64,000 bases of DNA from Desulfosarcina ovata subsp. ovata (lineage in GTDB: Bacteria; Desulfobacterota; Desulfobacteria; Desulfobacterales; Desulfosarcinaceae): the NCBI RefSeq assembly GCF_009689005.1, contig NZ_AP021879.1, positions 4,828,652 through 4,892,651 on the forward strand, written 5' to 3'. Made by a program: the position numbers and the translations under genes. Below the pieces are notes generated by a model. It saw only the letters and a program-made list of their open reading frames with translations, had not been told where the DNA came from and made no database searches. This document shows positions 37,133 through 47,711 of this stretch, one piece after another (position 1 is the first letter of the stretch; the number at the start of each line of letters is the position of its first letter).

Positions 37133-37873
37133 TCACATGTTTCCGCGATAGGGTCGCTGATCCAATGCGCTCTTCACGTAGCGGATCATGGTGATAAAAT
37201 CGAAGACAGGTCTTCCGGTCGCTGCTTGAACCGCATGGGCAAAGGGCGGCAGATCGCTGCACTCGAGCAGCATGGCGCCGATGTCCGGATAGCGGTCAAC
37301 CAGCGCAACGGCTTCCGCGAGCACTTCGGCTTGCATGCGATCGGAATCCAGGGTGCCCTTCTCCTCCAGCACCGCCTCCCGGAATTCATCCCGGCCCTGC
37401 ATGCTGGCCACGGCCATGGGAATATCCGGCGTGACCCCCACGGCCGCAAAGTGGGCATCGGTCAAGACATCGGCATTTGCGGTGATGATCCCGATCCGCC
37501 GGCCGGGGCCGGCAATCTGATGCATAAACGGAATTTGCAGCAGACTGGAGACAAACACCGGAATCGAGACGGCTGCGGCAATCTCGCGCTGAAACAGGGC
37601 CATGAATCCACAGGCACCGGTGATCGCCTTGACCCCGTCGGCCTCCAGCTGCCGGGCAGCAGCGATGAAGGCATCGATCAGGGAGGGGTCGCGCCGGTTG
37701 AGCAGGCGATCGATGGAGGCATCCTTGACCACCTGGTAGCGCACCGGAAAATCGAAGGTGGTGGCATTGCCCACATTCCCCGGAATACAGGGGTAGGCGG
37801 CATCCAGAATCAGAATGCCGATGGACTCGCCGTACCAGGATTGACGGGGATTGTCGACGCGATACAAGGGCAT
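37133..37873 (-). CDS. Aspartate/glutamate racemase family protein
   Basis: A 246-aa protein of the Asp/Glu/hydantoin racemase and maleate isomerase superfamily. The two catalytic Cys positions are seen in ITGACGFMALFQ and LLECSDLPPF. The N-terminus (LYRVDNPRQSWYGESIGILILD) is typical of a subgroup found next to amino-acid catabolism genes. It lies 168 bp upstream of ETF-QO on the same strand, with a good promoter in front. A racemase feeding a stereospecific DAO-type dehydrogenase would make biochemical sense; the substrate is unknown. Confidence 0.85.
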   Translation of the reverse strand: MPLYRVDNPRQSWYGESIGILILDAAYPCIPGNVGNATTFDFPVRYQVVKDASIDRLLNRRDPSLIDAFIAAARQLEADGVKAITGACGFMALFQREIAAAVSIPVFVSSLLQIPFMHQIAGPGRRIGIITANADVLTDAHFAAVGVTPDIPMAVASMQGRDEFREAVLEEKGTLDSDRMQAEVLAEAVALVDRYPDIGAMLLECSDLPPFAHAVQAATGRPVFDFITMIRYVKSALDQRPYRGNM

Positions 37874-38255
37874 ATTGGACTCTTTGCAAATGACATAAGT
37901 ACACTTAAAGTTTTATCAGTTGTATACTATTGGTTCAGAAAACTGTCAAGGCTCATTTGCGGGGATTCCCGGCCGCTGTCAATGGGCATTTGGATTTTGG
38001 CATTTGACAGTCATCCATCCGAAAACAAGGGGCAACGAATAGTATATTGAGCGAATTTCAGATTAAATACGGCCAGCCGGGGTGATCATGCACCCGCCTG
38101 TTGACAGCGGGCCGGATACAAACCAAAATATCATCTGTGTCGATTGCCCGGCACCCGGTTCGTTTTTCCCCTTTCTCCGGCTGGATGGATTGAGACCTTT
38201 ACCAAGGCGGGCCTCCCGGCAGGCCTTGACCTTATCTCCGTACAGGGAGGTGCCG
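37874..38255. other. Divergent intergenic region between the racemase gene and aceE
   Basis: 382 bp holding the racemase promoter and an AGGGAGG ribosome-binding site at 38243-38249 before aceE. No clear aceE promoter pair was found; TTGACA at about 38005 has no -10 box at normal spacing. Confidence 0.5.
37921..37949 (-). promoter_or_regulatory. Sigma70-type promoter of the racemase/ETF-QO/DAO operon
   Basis: On the minus strand TTGACA (37949-37944), a 17-bp spacer and TATACA (37926-37921), 48 bp upstream of the racemase start. Confidence 0.6.
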
Positions 38256-40934
<2,679 letters not shown>

Positions 40935-41093
40935 GGCTGGCGGAAAGAAATAATTCCCCCAGATCGCACCGGATTTGGGGTCGTCTACAAGGCGCCGCCA
41001 CCGGTGCATATCGGGAATATGTGCCGGTGGCGGTAACGCGGTAGACGGGCACAAAGACAAGCAGGATGGTGGAATTATTTCTTTCCGCCAGCC
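40935..41093 (-). mobile_element. MITE copy A (159 bp) between aceE and aceF
   Basis: Perfect 23-bp terminal inverted repeats (40935-40957 and 41071-41093; outer sequence GGCTGGCGGAAAGAAA), flanked by TAA on both sides (40932-40934 and 41094-41096). Inside are nested stems: CGTCTAC/GTAGACG (40982-40988, 41041-41047) and CCGCCACCGG/CCGGTGGCGG (40995-41004, 41024-41033), with apex GCATATCGGGAATATGTG. Read on the minus strand it aligns with the copies at 53326-53484 and 55366-55523. No ORF of its own. Confidence 0.85.
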
Positions 41094-41110
41094 TAATGGA
41101 AGGAGAATCC

Positions 41111-42400
41111 ATGACAGAAGCCATCAAGGTTCCGGAAATTGGAGAAAACGTTGAAGCGGGTGTGGTTGTGGCCGTCCATATCAAGGAAGGGGATACCATC
41201 GCGGTGGACGATACGGTGATCGAATTGGAGACCGACAAGGCACTGGTCGAAATTCCATCGCCCTTTGCCGGTCGGATTACCGAGGTACTGGCCCGTCCGG
41301 GTGCCCAGATGAAAGTGGGCGATGTGATTGCCCGGCTGGAAACCGAAACGGCCCCCCTGCAAACCGAAAACGAAGCGGCCGACGGTTCGCCCGCCGATAC
41401 CGGCGAGGTTACCGAGGCGACCGAACCCGGAACCGTGGCACCAACCAAACCCGCCGCCGCGGCAGTGGTGCCCGAGGCTCCCGCCACGGATCGTTCTCCC
41501 GTGCCTGCCGCGCCGTCGACCCGGCGCATCGCCCGGGAACTGGGTGTCGATATTTACACGGTCCAGGGCAGCGGTCCGGGCGGGCGAATCAGCGAAGCGG
41601 ACGTAAAGGCGCATGTTCGTCGGCGCATGCCGGAACCGGCCGGCCATGAAGGAACGGTGCCTTCGGCCGACACGGCCCCCCACCCCGACTTCAGCCAATG
41701 GGGGCCGGTCGAGGTCAAGGAGATGGAAACCGTCCGGCGGCTGACCGCCCAGAGCACAACCACCGGCTGGAGTACCATTCCCCATGTCACCCAGTTCGAT
41801 GAAGCCGACATCAGCGGCGTGATGGCCTTTATCGAAAAAAATGCTGCGCGGGCGGAGCAGGCCGGGGCACGGCTGACCCTGACGGCGATCCTCACCCGGG
41901 TCGCTGCCGAAGCCCTGAAGCGCTTTCCCCGCTTCAATGCCAGCATTGACGTTGCCAGCAACTGGATCATCCTGAAAAAATATATCCACATCGGCATCGC
42001 GGCCGAAACCCCGCGAGGGCTTCTCATTCCGGTGGTCCGGGATGCCGACCGCAAAAGCATTCTCGAACTGGCCGGTGCGATCGGTGACCTGACGTCACGG
42101 GCACGCAGCAAAAAAATCAAACCCGATGAAATGCAGGGCGGGACCTTTACCATTTCCAACCAAGGTGGTATCGGAGGGGTTGGCTTTACGCCGCTGGTGC
42201 TGTGGCCCCAGGTGGCCGTTCTGGGCGTGAGCCGTTCCTCGGTCAGGCCGGTTTATATAAAGGATCGGTTCGAGCCGCGAACCATTTTACCGCTCTCCCT
42301 CTCCTACGATCACCGCATGCTCGATGGTGCCGACGCGGCACGCTTTCTGCGGTGGATCTGTGAAGGCCTGGAGCAACCGTTAGCCCTGTTTTTCGAATAA
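41111..42400 (+). CDS. aceF: Pyruvate dehydrogenase E2, dihydrolipoamide acetyltransferase
   Basis: A 429-aa acyltransferase core of the pyruvate dehydrogenase complex. One lipoyl domain (residues 1-78, lipoyl-Lys in ELETDKALVEIPS), an Ala/Pro/Glu-rich linker, an E3-binding domain (about 148-185; TRRIARELGVDIYTVQGSGPGGRI) and the catalytic domain with active-site DHRMLDGADAARFL. E. coli AceF has three lipoyl domains; this one has one. The ATG at 41111 follows GGAAGGAGA. Without the MITE it would start 14 bp after aceE, so the two were a tight operon. Confidence 0.95.
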   Translation: MTEAIKVPEIGENVEAGVVVAVHIKEGDTIAVDDTVIELETDKALVEIPSPFAGRITEVLARPGAQMKVGDVIARLETETAPLQTENEAADGSPADTGEVTEATEPGTVAPTKPAAAAVVPEAPATDRSPVPAAPSTRRIARELGVDIYTVQGSGPGGRISEADVKAHVRRRMPEPAGHEGTVPSADTAPHPDFSQWGPVEVKEMETVRRLTAQSTTTGWSTIPHVTQFDEADISGVMAFIEKNAARAEQAGARLTLTAILTRVAAEALKRFPRFNASIDVASNWIILKKYIHIGIAAETPRGLLIPVVRDADRKSILELAGAIGDLTSRARSKKIKPDEMQGGTFTISNQGGIGGVGFTPLVLWPQVAVLGVSRSSVRPVYIKDRFEPRTILPLSLSYDHRMLDGADAARFLRWICEGLEQPLALFFE

Positions 42401-42448
42401 TCGGCGTGGATTGCCCGCGTCGCAAAGTGAAGAAAGCGAGTATGCTGC

Positions 42449-43876
42449 ATGACTGACAATCAAACCCACGTGGCGGTGATCGGTGCCGGGCCAGGCGGAT
42501 ACGCGGCCGCGTTTCTGGCGGCCGATCTGGGCATGGATGTAACCCTCATCGATCCGGCGGAAAACCCCGGTGGCGTCTGCCTGTACCGGGGTTGCATTCC
42601 ATCCAAGGCCCTGCTGCACGTCTCCCGGTTGATCAACGAGGCTGCCGATGCCGATGCCTGGGGGGTTTCATTCGGCAAGCCCAAAATCAATATCGATAAA
42701 CTGCGCCAGTGGAAGACCGATGTGGTTGCCGGGCTGACCGGCGGCCTGGGACGCCTGGTGGCCCAGCGCAAAATCACCTATGTGCGTGCCACGGCGGCGT
42801 TTTCCGACGCCCGGACCCTGCAATTGACCGAGGCGGACGGCAAGACCCGCACGCTGGGGTTCCAGTATGCCATCCTGGCCACAGGCTCCCGGGCCTCGGG
42901 GCTGCCCATGTTTCCAGCAGATGACGATCGCATCTGGAACTCGAAAAATGCCCTCGACCTGGAAACGATTCCCAAAAGCCTGCTCGTGGTGGGCGGTGGT
43001 TATATCGGGCTGGAACTGGGCAGCGTATACGCCTCCCTGGGGACCGAGGTGACCGTGGTGGAGATGCTGCCGCATCTTTTGGCCGGGGCGGACCGGGACT
43101 TGGTGCGTTTTCTGCAGAAAGGACTGACCGAACGGTTCAAGGCCATCCGGCTGAACACCACCGTGGAGGCGGTCAAATTCCAGAAAAACGGAATCAAGGT
43201 CACCTTTGGCGGCGATGCCGAAAAGCCGGTCAGTCAGCTTTTCCAGCGGGTTCTGGTGGCCGTGGGCCGCCGGCCCCACACGGCCGGCCTGGGACTCGAG
43301 AACGCCGGGGTGGCGGTGGACGACAACGGATTCGTGCGCATCAACGGCCAGTGCCGCACATCCGCGAATGCCGTTTTTGCCATTGGCGATGTGGCCGGAC
43401 AGCCCATGCTGGCCCACAAGGCCTCCTATGAAGCGCGCATTGCCGTGGAGACCATCGCCGGGAAGAACGTGATTTTCGATCCGGTGGCCATACCGGCGGT
43501 GGTGTTTACCGACCCGGAAGTGGCCTGGGCCGGGCTAACCGAAAGTGACGCCAAGAAAAAAGGCCTCACGGTGGCAGTGACCCGCTTTCCCTGGGCCGCA
43601 TCCGGCCGCGCGACCACCCTGGGCCGCAGTGACGGGATAACCAAGCTGGTGATCGACCCCGAGACGGAACAGCTGCTGGGGGTCGGAATCGTAGGACCCG
43701 GTGCCGGCGAGATGATCGCCGAGGCGACCCTGGCCCTGGAGATGGGCGCCAACGCCACCGATGTGGGGCTGACCATCCATCCCCATCCGACCCTGTCGGA
43801 AACATTCAAGGAAGCCGCCGAGATTTTCCACGGCACGGCCACGCACTACTACCGGCCCAAGAAAAAGAAGAAATAA
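42449..43876 (+). CDS. lpdA: Dihydrolipoyl dehydrogenase (E3)
   Basis: A 475-aa FAD enzyme that reoxidises dihydrolipoamide with NAD. FAD motif VAVIGAGPGGYAAAFLAADLG, redox disulfide in GGVCLYRGCIPSKALL, NAD motif LLVVGGGYIGLELGSVYASLG, second FAD site FAIGDVAGQPMLAHKA, and the C-terminal catalytic His-Glu pair in TIHPHPTLSETFKEAA. The motif has Val and Tyr-Arg where most have Thr and Asn-Val (GGTCLNVGC), a mild divergence. It follows aceF by 48 bp. Confidence 0.95.
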   Translation: MTDNQTHVAVIGAGPGGYAAAFLAADLGMDVTLIDPAENPGGVCLYRGCIPSKALLHVSRLINEAADADAWGVSFGKPKINIDKLRQWKTDVVAGLTGGLGRLVAQRKITYVRATAAFSDARTLQLTEADGKTRTLGFQYAILATGSRASGLPMFPADDDRIWNSKNALDLETIPKSLLVVGGGYIGLELGSVYASLGTEVTVVEMLPHLLAGADRDLVRFLQKGLTERFKAIRLNTTVEAVKFQKNGIKVTFGGDAEKPVSQLFQRVLVAVGRRPHTAGLGLENAGVAVDDNGFVRINGQCRTSANAVFAIGDVAGQPMLAHKASYEARIAVETIAGKNVIFDPVAIPAVVFTDPEVAWAGLTESDAKKKGLTVAVTRFPWAASGRATTLGRSDGITKLVIDPETEQLLGVGIVGPGAGEMIAEATLALEMGANATDVGLTIHPHPTLSETFKEAAEIFHGTATHYYRPKKKKK

Positions 43877-43882
43877 AACAGC

Positions 43883-44947
43883 TTACAACCATTTCTTGCG
43901 CTTGAAGAACAACAGCATGGCGACGACCACGGCGATGATGACCAGCCAAACGGTCAGGTACCCCCAGCGCCAGCCAAGCTCGGGCATGTGCGAGAAATTC
44001 ATTCCATAGACGCCGGCGATGAAGGAGATCGGGATGAAGATGGTGGCAATGATGGTCAGCACCTTCATCACCTCGTTCATGCGGTTGCTGATGGTCGACA
44101 GGTAGAGATCCTGCAAGCTTGACAAGGTATCCCGGAACGACTCGATGGTATCGATCGCCTGGATCGTGTGATCGTAAACATCGCGCAGGAACATGCCCGT
44201 GGTTTCACCGATGAACGGGTTGTCTCCCTTGAGCAGGTGGGCAACCACTTCCCGCAGTGGCCAGACCTGTTTCCTCAGGTAGATCAGCTCCCGGCGGATG
44301 TCGTGAATCTCTTCCCGCATGCCGGCATCGGCATCTTCGTCAATGCTTTCTTCGAGGGCTTCCAGCCGCTCCCCCAGTTTTTCCAGAATCACATAGTAAT
44401 GATCCACGATGGCGTCGAGGAGCGCATAGGCCAGGTAGTCGCACCCGGCGGTCCGGATTCGCCCTTTTCCCTTCCGGATCCGCTCCCGGACCGGTTCGAA
44501 AACATCACCGGCCGCCTCCTGAAAGGACAACAGGACGTTTTCTCCCAGAATCAGGCTGATCTGTTCGGCTGTAATGAGACAATCCGTGGCATCGTAGCGG
44601 ACCATTTTGAGCACGACAAACAGATATTCGTCGAAAGCTTCGTCCTTGGGCCGCATAGTGGTGTTGAGAATATCCTCAAGGGTCAACGGGTGGATGTGAA
44701 ACAGGCGACCGATCTGCTCGATGAGGGTAACATCGTGAATGCCGTCGATGTTGATCCAGGTGGTGGCACCGGGCTTGAGCCGGGGCAATGCCGTTTCGAT
44801 ACCATCAAGGGATTGCTCGATCAACTCCGCCCCCGCATAGTGCATCATGGAGAGATGGACACGATCCGTCTTTTTCTCGCCCACATGAATTAATGTGCCG
44901 GGAGCGCTTCCGGCCGTTTTCGTCGATTTTCTGGTCAATCGGGACAT
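43883..44947 (-). CDS. corA: Magnesium/cobalt transporter CorA
   Basis: A 354-aa inner-membrane channel for Mg2+ (also Co2+). The large cytoplasmic N-terminal domain carries WINIDGIHDVTLIEQIG and HPLTLEDILNT; two C-terminal TM helices flank the selectivity signature GMNFSHMPELGWRWGY. The basic C-terminus FKRKKWL is typical. It is convergent with lpdA (6-bp gap) and divergent from the thioesterase gene. Confidence 0.95.
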   Translation of the reverse strand: MSRLTRKSTKTAGSAPGTLIHVGEKKTDRVHLSMMHYAGAELIEQSLDGIETALPRLKPGATTWINIDGIHDVTLIEQIGRLFHIHPLTLEDILNTTMRPKDEAFDEYLFVVLKMVRYDATDCLITAEQISLILGENVLLSFQEAAGDVFEPVRERIRKGKGRIRTAGCDYLAYALLDAIVDHYYVILEKLGERLEALEESIDEDADAGMREEIHDIRRELIYLRKQVWPLREVVAHLLKGDNPFIGETTGMFLRDVYDHTIQAIDTIESFRDTLSSLQDLYLSTISNRMNEVMKVLTIIATIFIPISFIAGVYGMNFSHMPELGWRWGYLTVWLVIIAVVVAMLLFFKRKKWL

Positions 44948-45019
44948 GGAACCTCACAAATAGAAAACGTCTGTTTGTTGGCGGTTGATTTTTCGGCCGG
45001 TTCTGTTAAAAACACCTGC

Positions 45020-45508
45020 ATGGATGCCGACAATCATACCGGTCCTCACCGTTTCAGCATGCCGGCCTGGATCAGCTGCGCGCCCTACGAGCAGCTCCTG
45101 GGCATGGAAATTCTCAGTGCTGAAGCCGGTGAGGCGATCCTGCAGATGCCTTTTCTCAAAATCCTGGCCCAGGGGGCCGGGCTGATGCACGGCGGCGCCT
45201 TGGTCAGCCTGGCCGATACCGCCGTGGTCATGGCCATCAAAAGCGTGGTGGCGCCGGGCACCCATTTTGCCACCATCGCCATGGAAAACCGCTTTCTGCG
45301 TCCGGTCAAAAAGGGCATCGTACAGGCCCGGGCCCACGTTTCCGAACGCAAGGATACCATCCTCAAAGGGCAATGCGAAATTCAGGACGAAGCCGGCCGT
45401 ACGGTGATGACCTTCGCCAGCGTCTTCAAAATCGCCAAAGATGCCGTCGTCCGCGATGTCCGCTTCGGTGATGCACCGACGCAGAACGAAGCGCACCGGC
45501 AAGGCTGA
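45020..45508 (+). CDS. PaaI-family thioesterase (hotdog fold)
   Basis: A 162-aa hotdog-fold acyl-CoA thioesterase. Motif HGGALVSLADTAVVMAI contains the Gly-Gly turn and catalytic Asp of the PaaI group, and ENRFLRPVKKGIVQARAHV is the following strand pair. The ATG at 45020 is preferred over upstream TTG starts because no family residues precede it. The acyl substrate is unknown. It is divergent from corA. Confidence 0.85.
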   Translation: MDADNHTGPHRFSMPAWISCAPYEQLLGMEILSAEAGEAILQMPFLKILAQGAGLMHGGALVSLADTAVVMAIKSVVAPGTHFATIAMENRFLRPVKKGIVQARAHVSERKDTILKGQCEIQDEAGRTVMTFASVFKIAKDAVVRDVRFGDAPTQNEAHRQG

Positions 45509-45819
45509 CCGCCTTCACCCGCCCGGTCTCTCCGGACAGCGCTTTTCAATGACCTTGATGGTGGACTTACGTATACCGCATCCCTGACCCGGCGCAAGTC
45601 ATGATTGCCCCTGGCCCATCATCCCCCTTTTTTACAATCTGTCAGGAATATTGCCATGGCAGATCGGAAGACATCTAAAAAATATATATAAATTCAATAT
45701 GTTCAAAATGGTATCGATCTTGCTTTTGAATATGGCAAGCAACGGTTTGTCGTCGATTCTGACGCGCCCGGAATCACCACCGCCCTATCCACCATCAAAC
45801 CGACGGAAAGGAGCCCCTC
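45509..45819. other. Intergenic region
   Basis: 311 bp without a convincing gene, AT-rich around 45,670-45,720. An AAAGGAG ribosome-binding site ends it, before the Cys-rich small gene. Nothing else was recognised. Confidence 0.5.
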
Positions 45820-46035
45820 ATGACGCAGTCACCTTGTCGAAACTGCCCCAACCGGGACAAGGATAAAAACATATGTGCCGCTTCCTGCCCATTGCTGAAC
45901 CGCGTCCAGTGTTTCCAGGCGGCCAGCATGGCCCCCCCCCTGTTCTCGGCAGTGGATATTGCCGACGAGGGTCGTTACGGCATTTCGACTGTCTTTGAGG
46001 GCCGCACGACGCAGCGCAACCACCTACCCTATTAA
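45820..46035 (+). CDS. Small Cys-rich protein, probably metal-binding
   Basis: A 71-aa protein with a strong ribosome-binding site (GAAAGGAGCCCCTC before the ATG). Five Cys lie in the first 32 residues: CRNCPNRDKDK then CAASCPLLNRVQC. The two CxxC/CxxxC pairs suggest zinc or an iron-sulfur site. Similar small proteins occur in related anaerobes, but I cannot name a function. It is monocistronic and ends at a hairpin. Confidence 0.65.
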   Translation: MTQSPCRNCPNRDKDKNICAASCPLLNRVQCFQAASMAPPLFSAVDIADEGRYGISTVFEGRTTQRNHLPY

Positions 46036-46049
46036 CCACGCATGGTTTC

Positions 46050-46078
46050 TTGCGGACCGTTTTGCAAGCGGTCCGCAA
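46050..46078. terminator. Hairpin between convergent genes
   Basis: Perfect 10-bp arms TTGCGGACCG / CGGTCCGCAA with a 9-base loop, located between the convergent small Cys-rich gene and the amidase gene. No long U-tract follows on either strand, so it may act as a bidirectional terminator of the U-poor kind. Confidence 0.55.
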
Positions 46079-46094
46079 TCCGTTCCGGCAACTG

Positions 46095-47513
46095 TCAAGG
46101 CTTAGTCAGATCCCCCGGCCGCTGGTCTTTCCAGGGCCTGGCCCGTTCATAGGCCCGGGACGCCTGCAGGACCCGGTCGTCCTGATGACGCGGCCCGACG
46201 ATCTGCAGGCCTACGGGCAGCCCCGTGGGCGTCAGGCCGGCCGGCACCGTCGCGGCCGGATGGCCGGAAAGGTTAAAGGGATAGGTAAACGCCACCGCCC
46301 CCAGAAGCGGGATGGGGTGCCCGTCGATCTCAGCCGGTGGCGGCCCGCCGGCGTCAAAGGCCTCGGTGGGCATGGTCGGGGTAAGCAGCAGATCGAATGA
46401 CTCGAACAGCGTTTCCAACCGGCGGTTCAGCTCCGCCCGCAGACGCTGCATGATGGTCAGTTCGGCCACGGTCAGATGCCGGGTGCGGTCAACCGCCGCC
46501 AGCAGGGTCCGTCCAATCGTCTCACGATCCTCCTCTGAAAGGTCGCCAAGCTGGGCGTAAATATCCGTGGCGATCAGGGTCGACCACGCCTCGCCCACAT
46601 CCGGCAGGCTTCCGGCCCACCTCTCCACGGTATGCCCCATCCCTTTGAACGCATCCACGGCCTGCTCGACGTTGGCCATCACCTCACGCTGAACCCGGGC
46701 ATAACCAAGATCGGGACTGAAGGCGATGCGCAGCCGCTTCGGCAGATCGTCGATGGTGGCCAGGTAGGACGCGGTGGGGTCCGGCAGGGCATACGGATCG
46801 GCCGGATGCACGCCGGCCGTGCAGTCCAGGTACAGGGCCGCATCCCGCACCGTGCGGGTCAGGGGACCGGCCACGGTCATGGCGCTGCCGCTGACCACCG
46901 GAGACGGCCCCAGTGGAATCCGTCCGAATGACGGTTTGATCCCGAAACACCCGCAGTAGGATGCGGGAATGCGAATCGAACCACCGGCATCGGACCCCGT
47001 ACACAAAGGCACCAGACCGGCACTGATGGCCGCTGCAGCGCCGCCACTGGAACCGCCGGGCGTGCGCTGCCGATTCCAGGGATTACGGGTGACGCCGTAA
47101 AGCCGGTTCTTGGTAAAACCGGTAAAACCGAATTCCGGGACGTTGGTTTTGCCCACCACAATGGCGCCGGCCGCCTTGAGCCGGGCCACCTGAATGGAAT
47201 CCGCCATGGTCAGGTTGTTTTTAAACGGGATCGATCCGTAGCTGGTCACCAGACCGGCAGCATCTTCGAGATCCTTGACTCCCAGGGGAAGCCCGGCCAT
47301 GGGCCCGACGGGTTTTCCCGCCACGATCCGCTCGGTCATTGTGCGGGCTTCGTTCAGGGCCGCCTCGATGCCCAAAAGAGCGAAGGCGTTGAGGTTGGGA
47401 TTGATCCGCTCGATACGATCCACGGTTGCCTGCATCACTTCCAGTGGAGAAATCGATTTTCCCGCCATGTGCTGCGCCAATTCCCAGGCGGCCATCCAGC
47501 TGAAATCGTTCAT
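46095..47513 (-). CDS. Amidase (amidase-signature family)
   Basis: A 472-aa hydrolase of the amidase-signature family. The Ser-cisSer-Lys triad is visible: Lys in LPLGVKDLEDAAG and the serines in TPGGSSGGAAAAISAG, with GSDAGGSIRIPASYCG following. The ATG at 47513 (after AAGGAT) is chosen; a GTG six codons upstream is possible. It lacks the features that would mark GatA, and no gatB/gatC are nearby, so a catabolic amidase is more likely. It diverges from the acetoacetyl-CoA synthetase gene. Confidence 0.87.
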   Translation of the reverse strand: MNDFSWMAAWELAQHMAGKSISPLEVMQATVDRIERINPNLNAFALLGIEAALNEARTMTERIVAGKPVGPMAGLPLGVKDLEDAAGLVTSYGSIPFKNNLTMADSIQVARLKAAGAIVVGKTNVPEFGFTGFTKNRLYGVTRNPWNRQRTPGGSSGGAAAAISAGLVPLCTGSDAGGSIRIPASYCGCFGIKPSFGRIPLGPSPVVSGSAMTVAGPLTRTVRDAALYLDCTAGVHPADPYALPDPTASYLATIDDLPKRLRIAFSPDLGYARVQREVMANVEQAVDAFKGMGHTVERWAGSLPDVGEAWSTLIATDIYAQLGDLSEEDRETIGRTLLAAVDRTRHLTVAELTIMQRLRAELNRRLETLFESFDLLLTPTMPTEAFDAGGPPPAEIDGHPIPLLGAVAFTYPFNLSGHPAATVPAGLTPTGLPVGLQIVGPRHQDDRVLQASRAYERARPWKDQRPGDLTKP

Positions 47514-47528
47514 CGCATCATCCTTGTG

Positions 47529-47547
47529 CACGATTTAATTAATCGTG
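47529..47547. promoter_or_regulatory. Inverted repeat between divergent amidase and acetoacetyl-CoA synthetase genes
   Basis: CACGATT-N5-AATCGTG, perfect 7-bp arms directly upstream of the amidase start. A suitable site for a dimeric regulator of one or both genes; inferred from symmetry and position only. Confidence 0.4.
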
Positions 47548-47595
47548 TTCATTAACTGACAAATCAAAACAAAGCGAACGAAAATAACAAATGGC

Positions 47596-47624
47596 TTGAC
47601 AGAATCATGCCGGCACAATACCTT
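47596..47624 (+). promoter_or_regulatory. Possible promoter of the acetoacetyl-CoA synthetase gene
   Basis: TTGACA (47596-47601), 17-bp spacer, TACCTT (47619-47624). The -10 match is poor. Confidence 0.35.
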
Positions 47625-47711
47625 CAAAATGAGAAACTATTTGATATTTATAATATTTCATTAAAGCCAAACAAAAACAACCGGTTTTTACCGACTTGCG
47701 GGGAGGTTACC

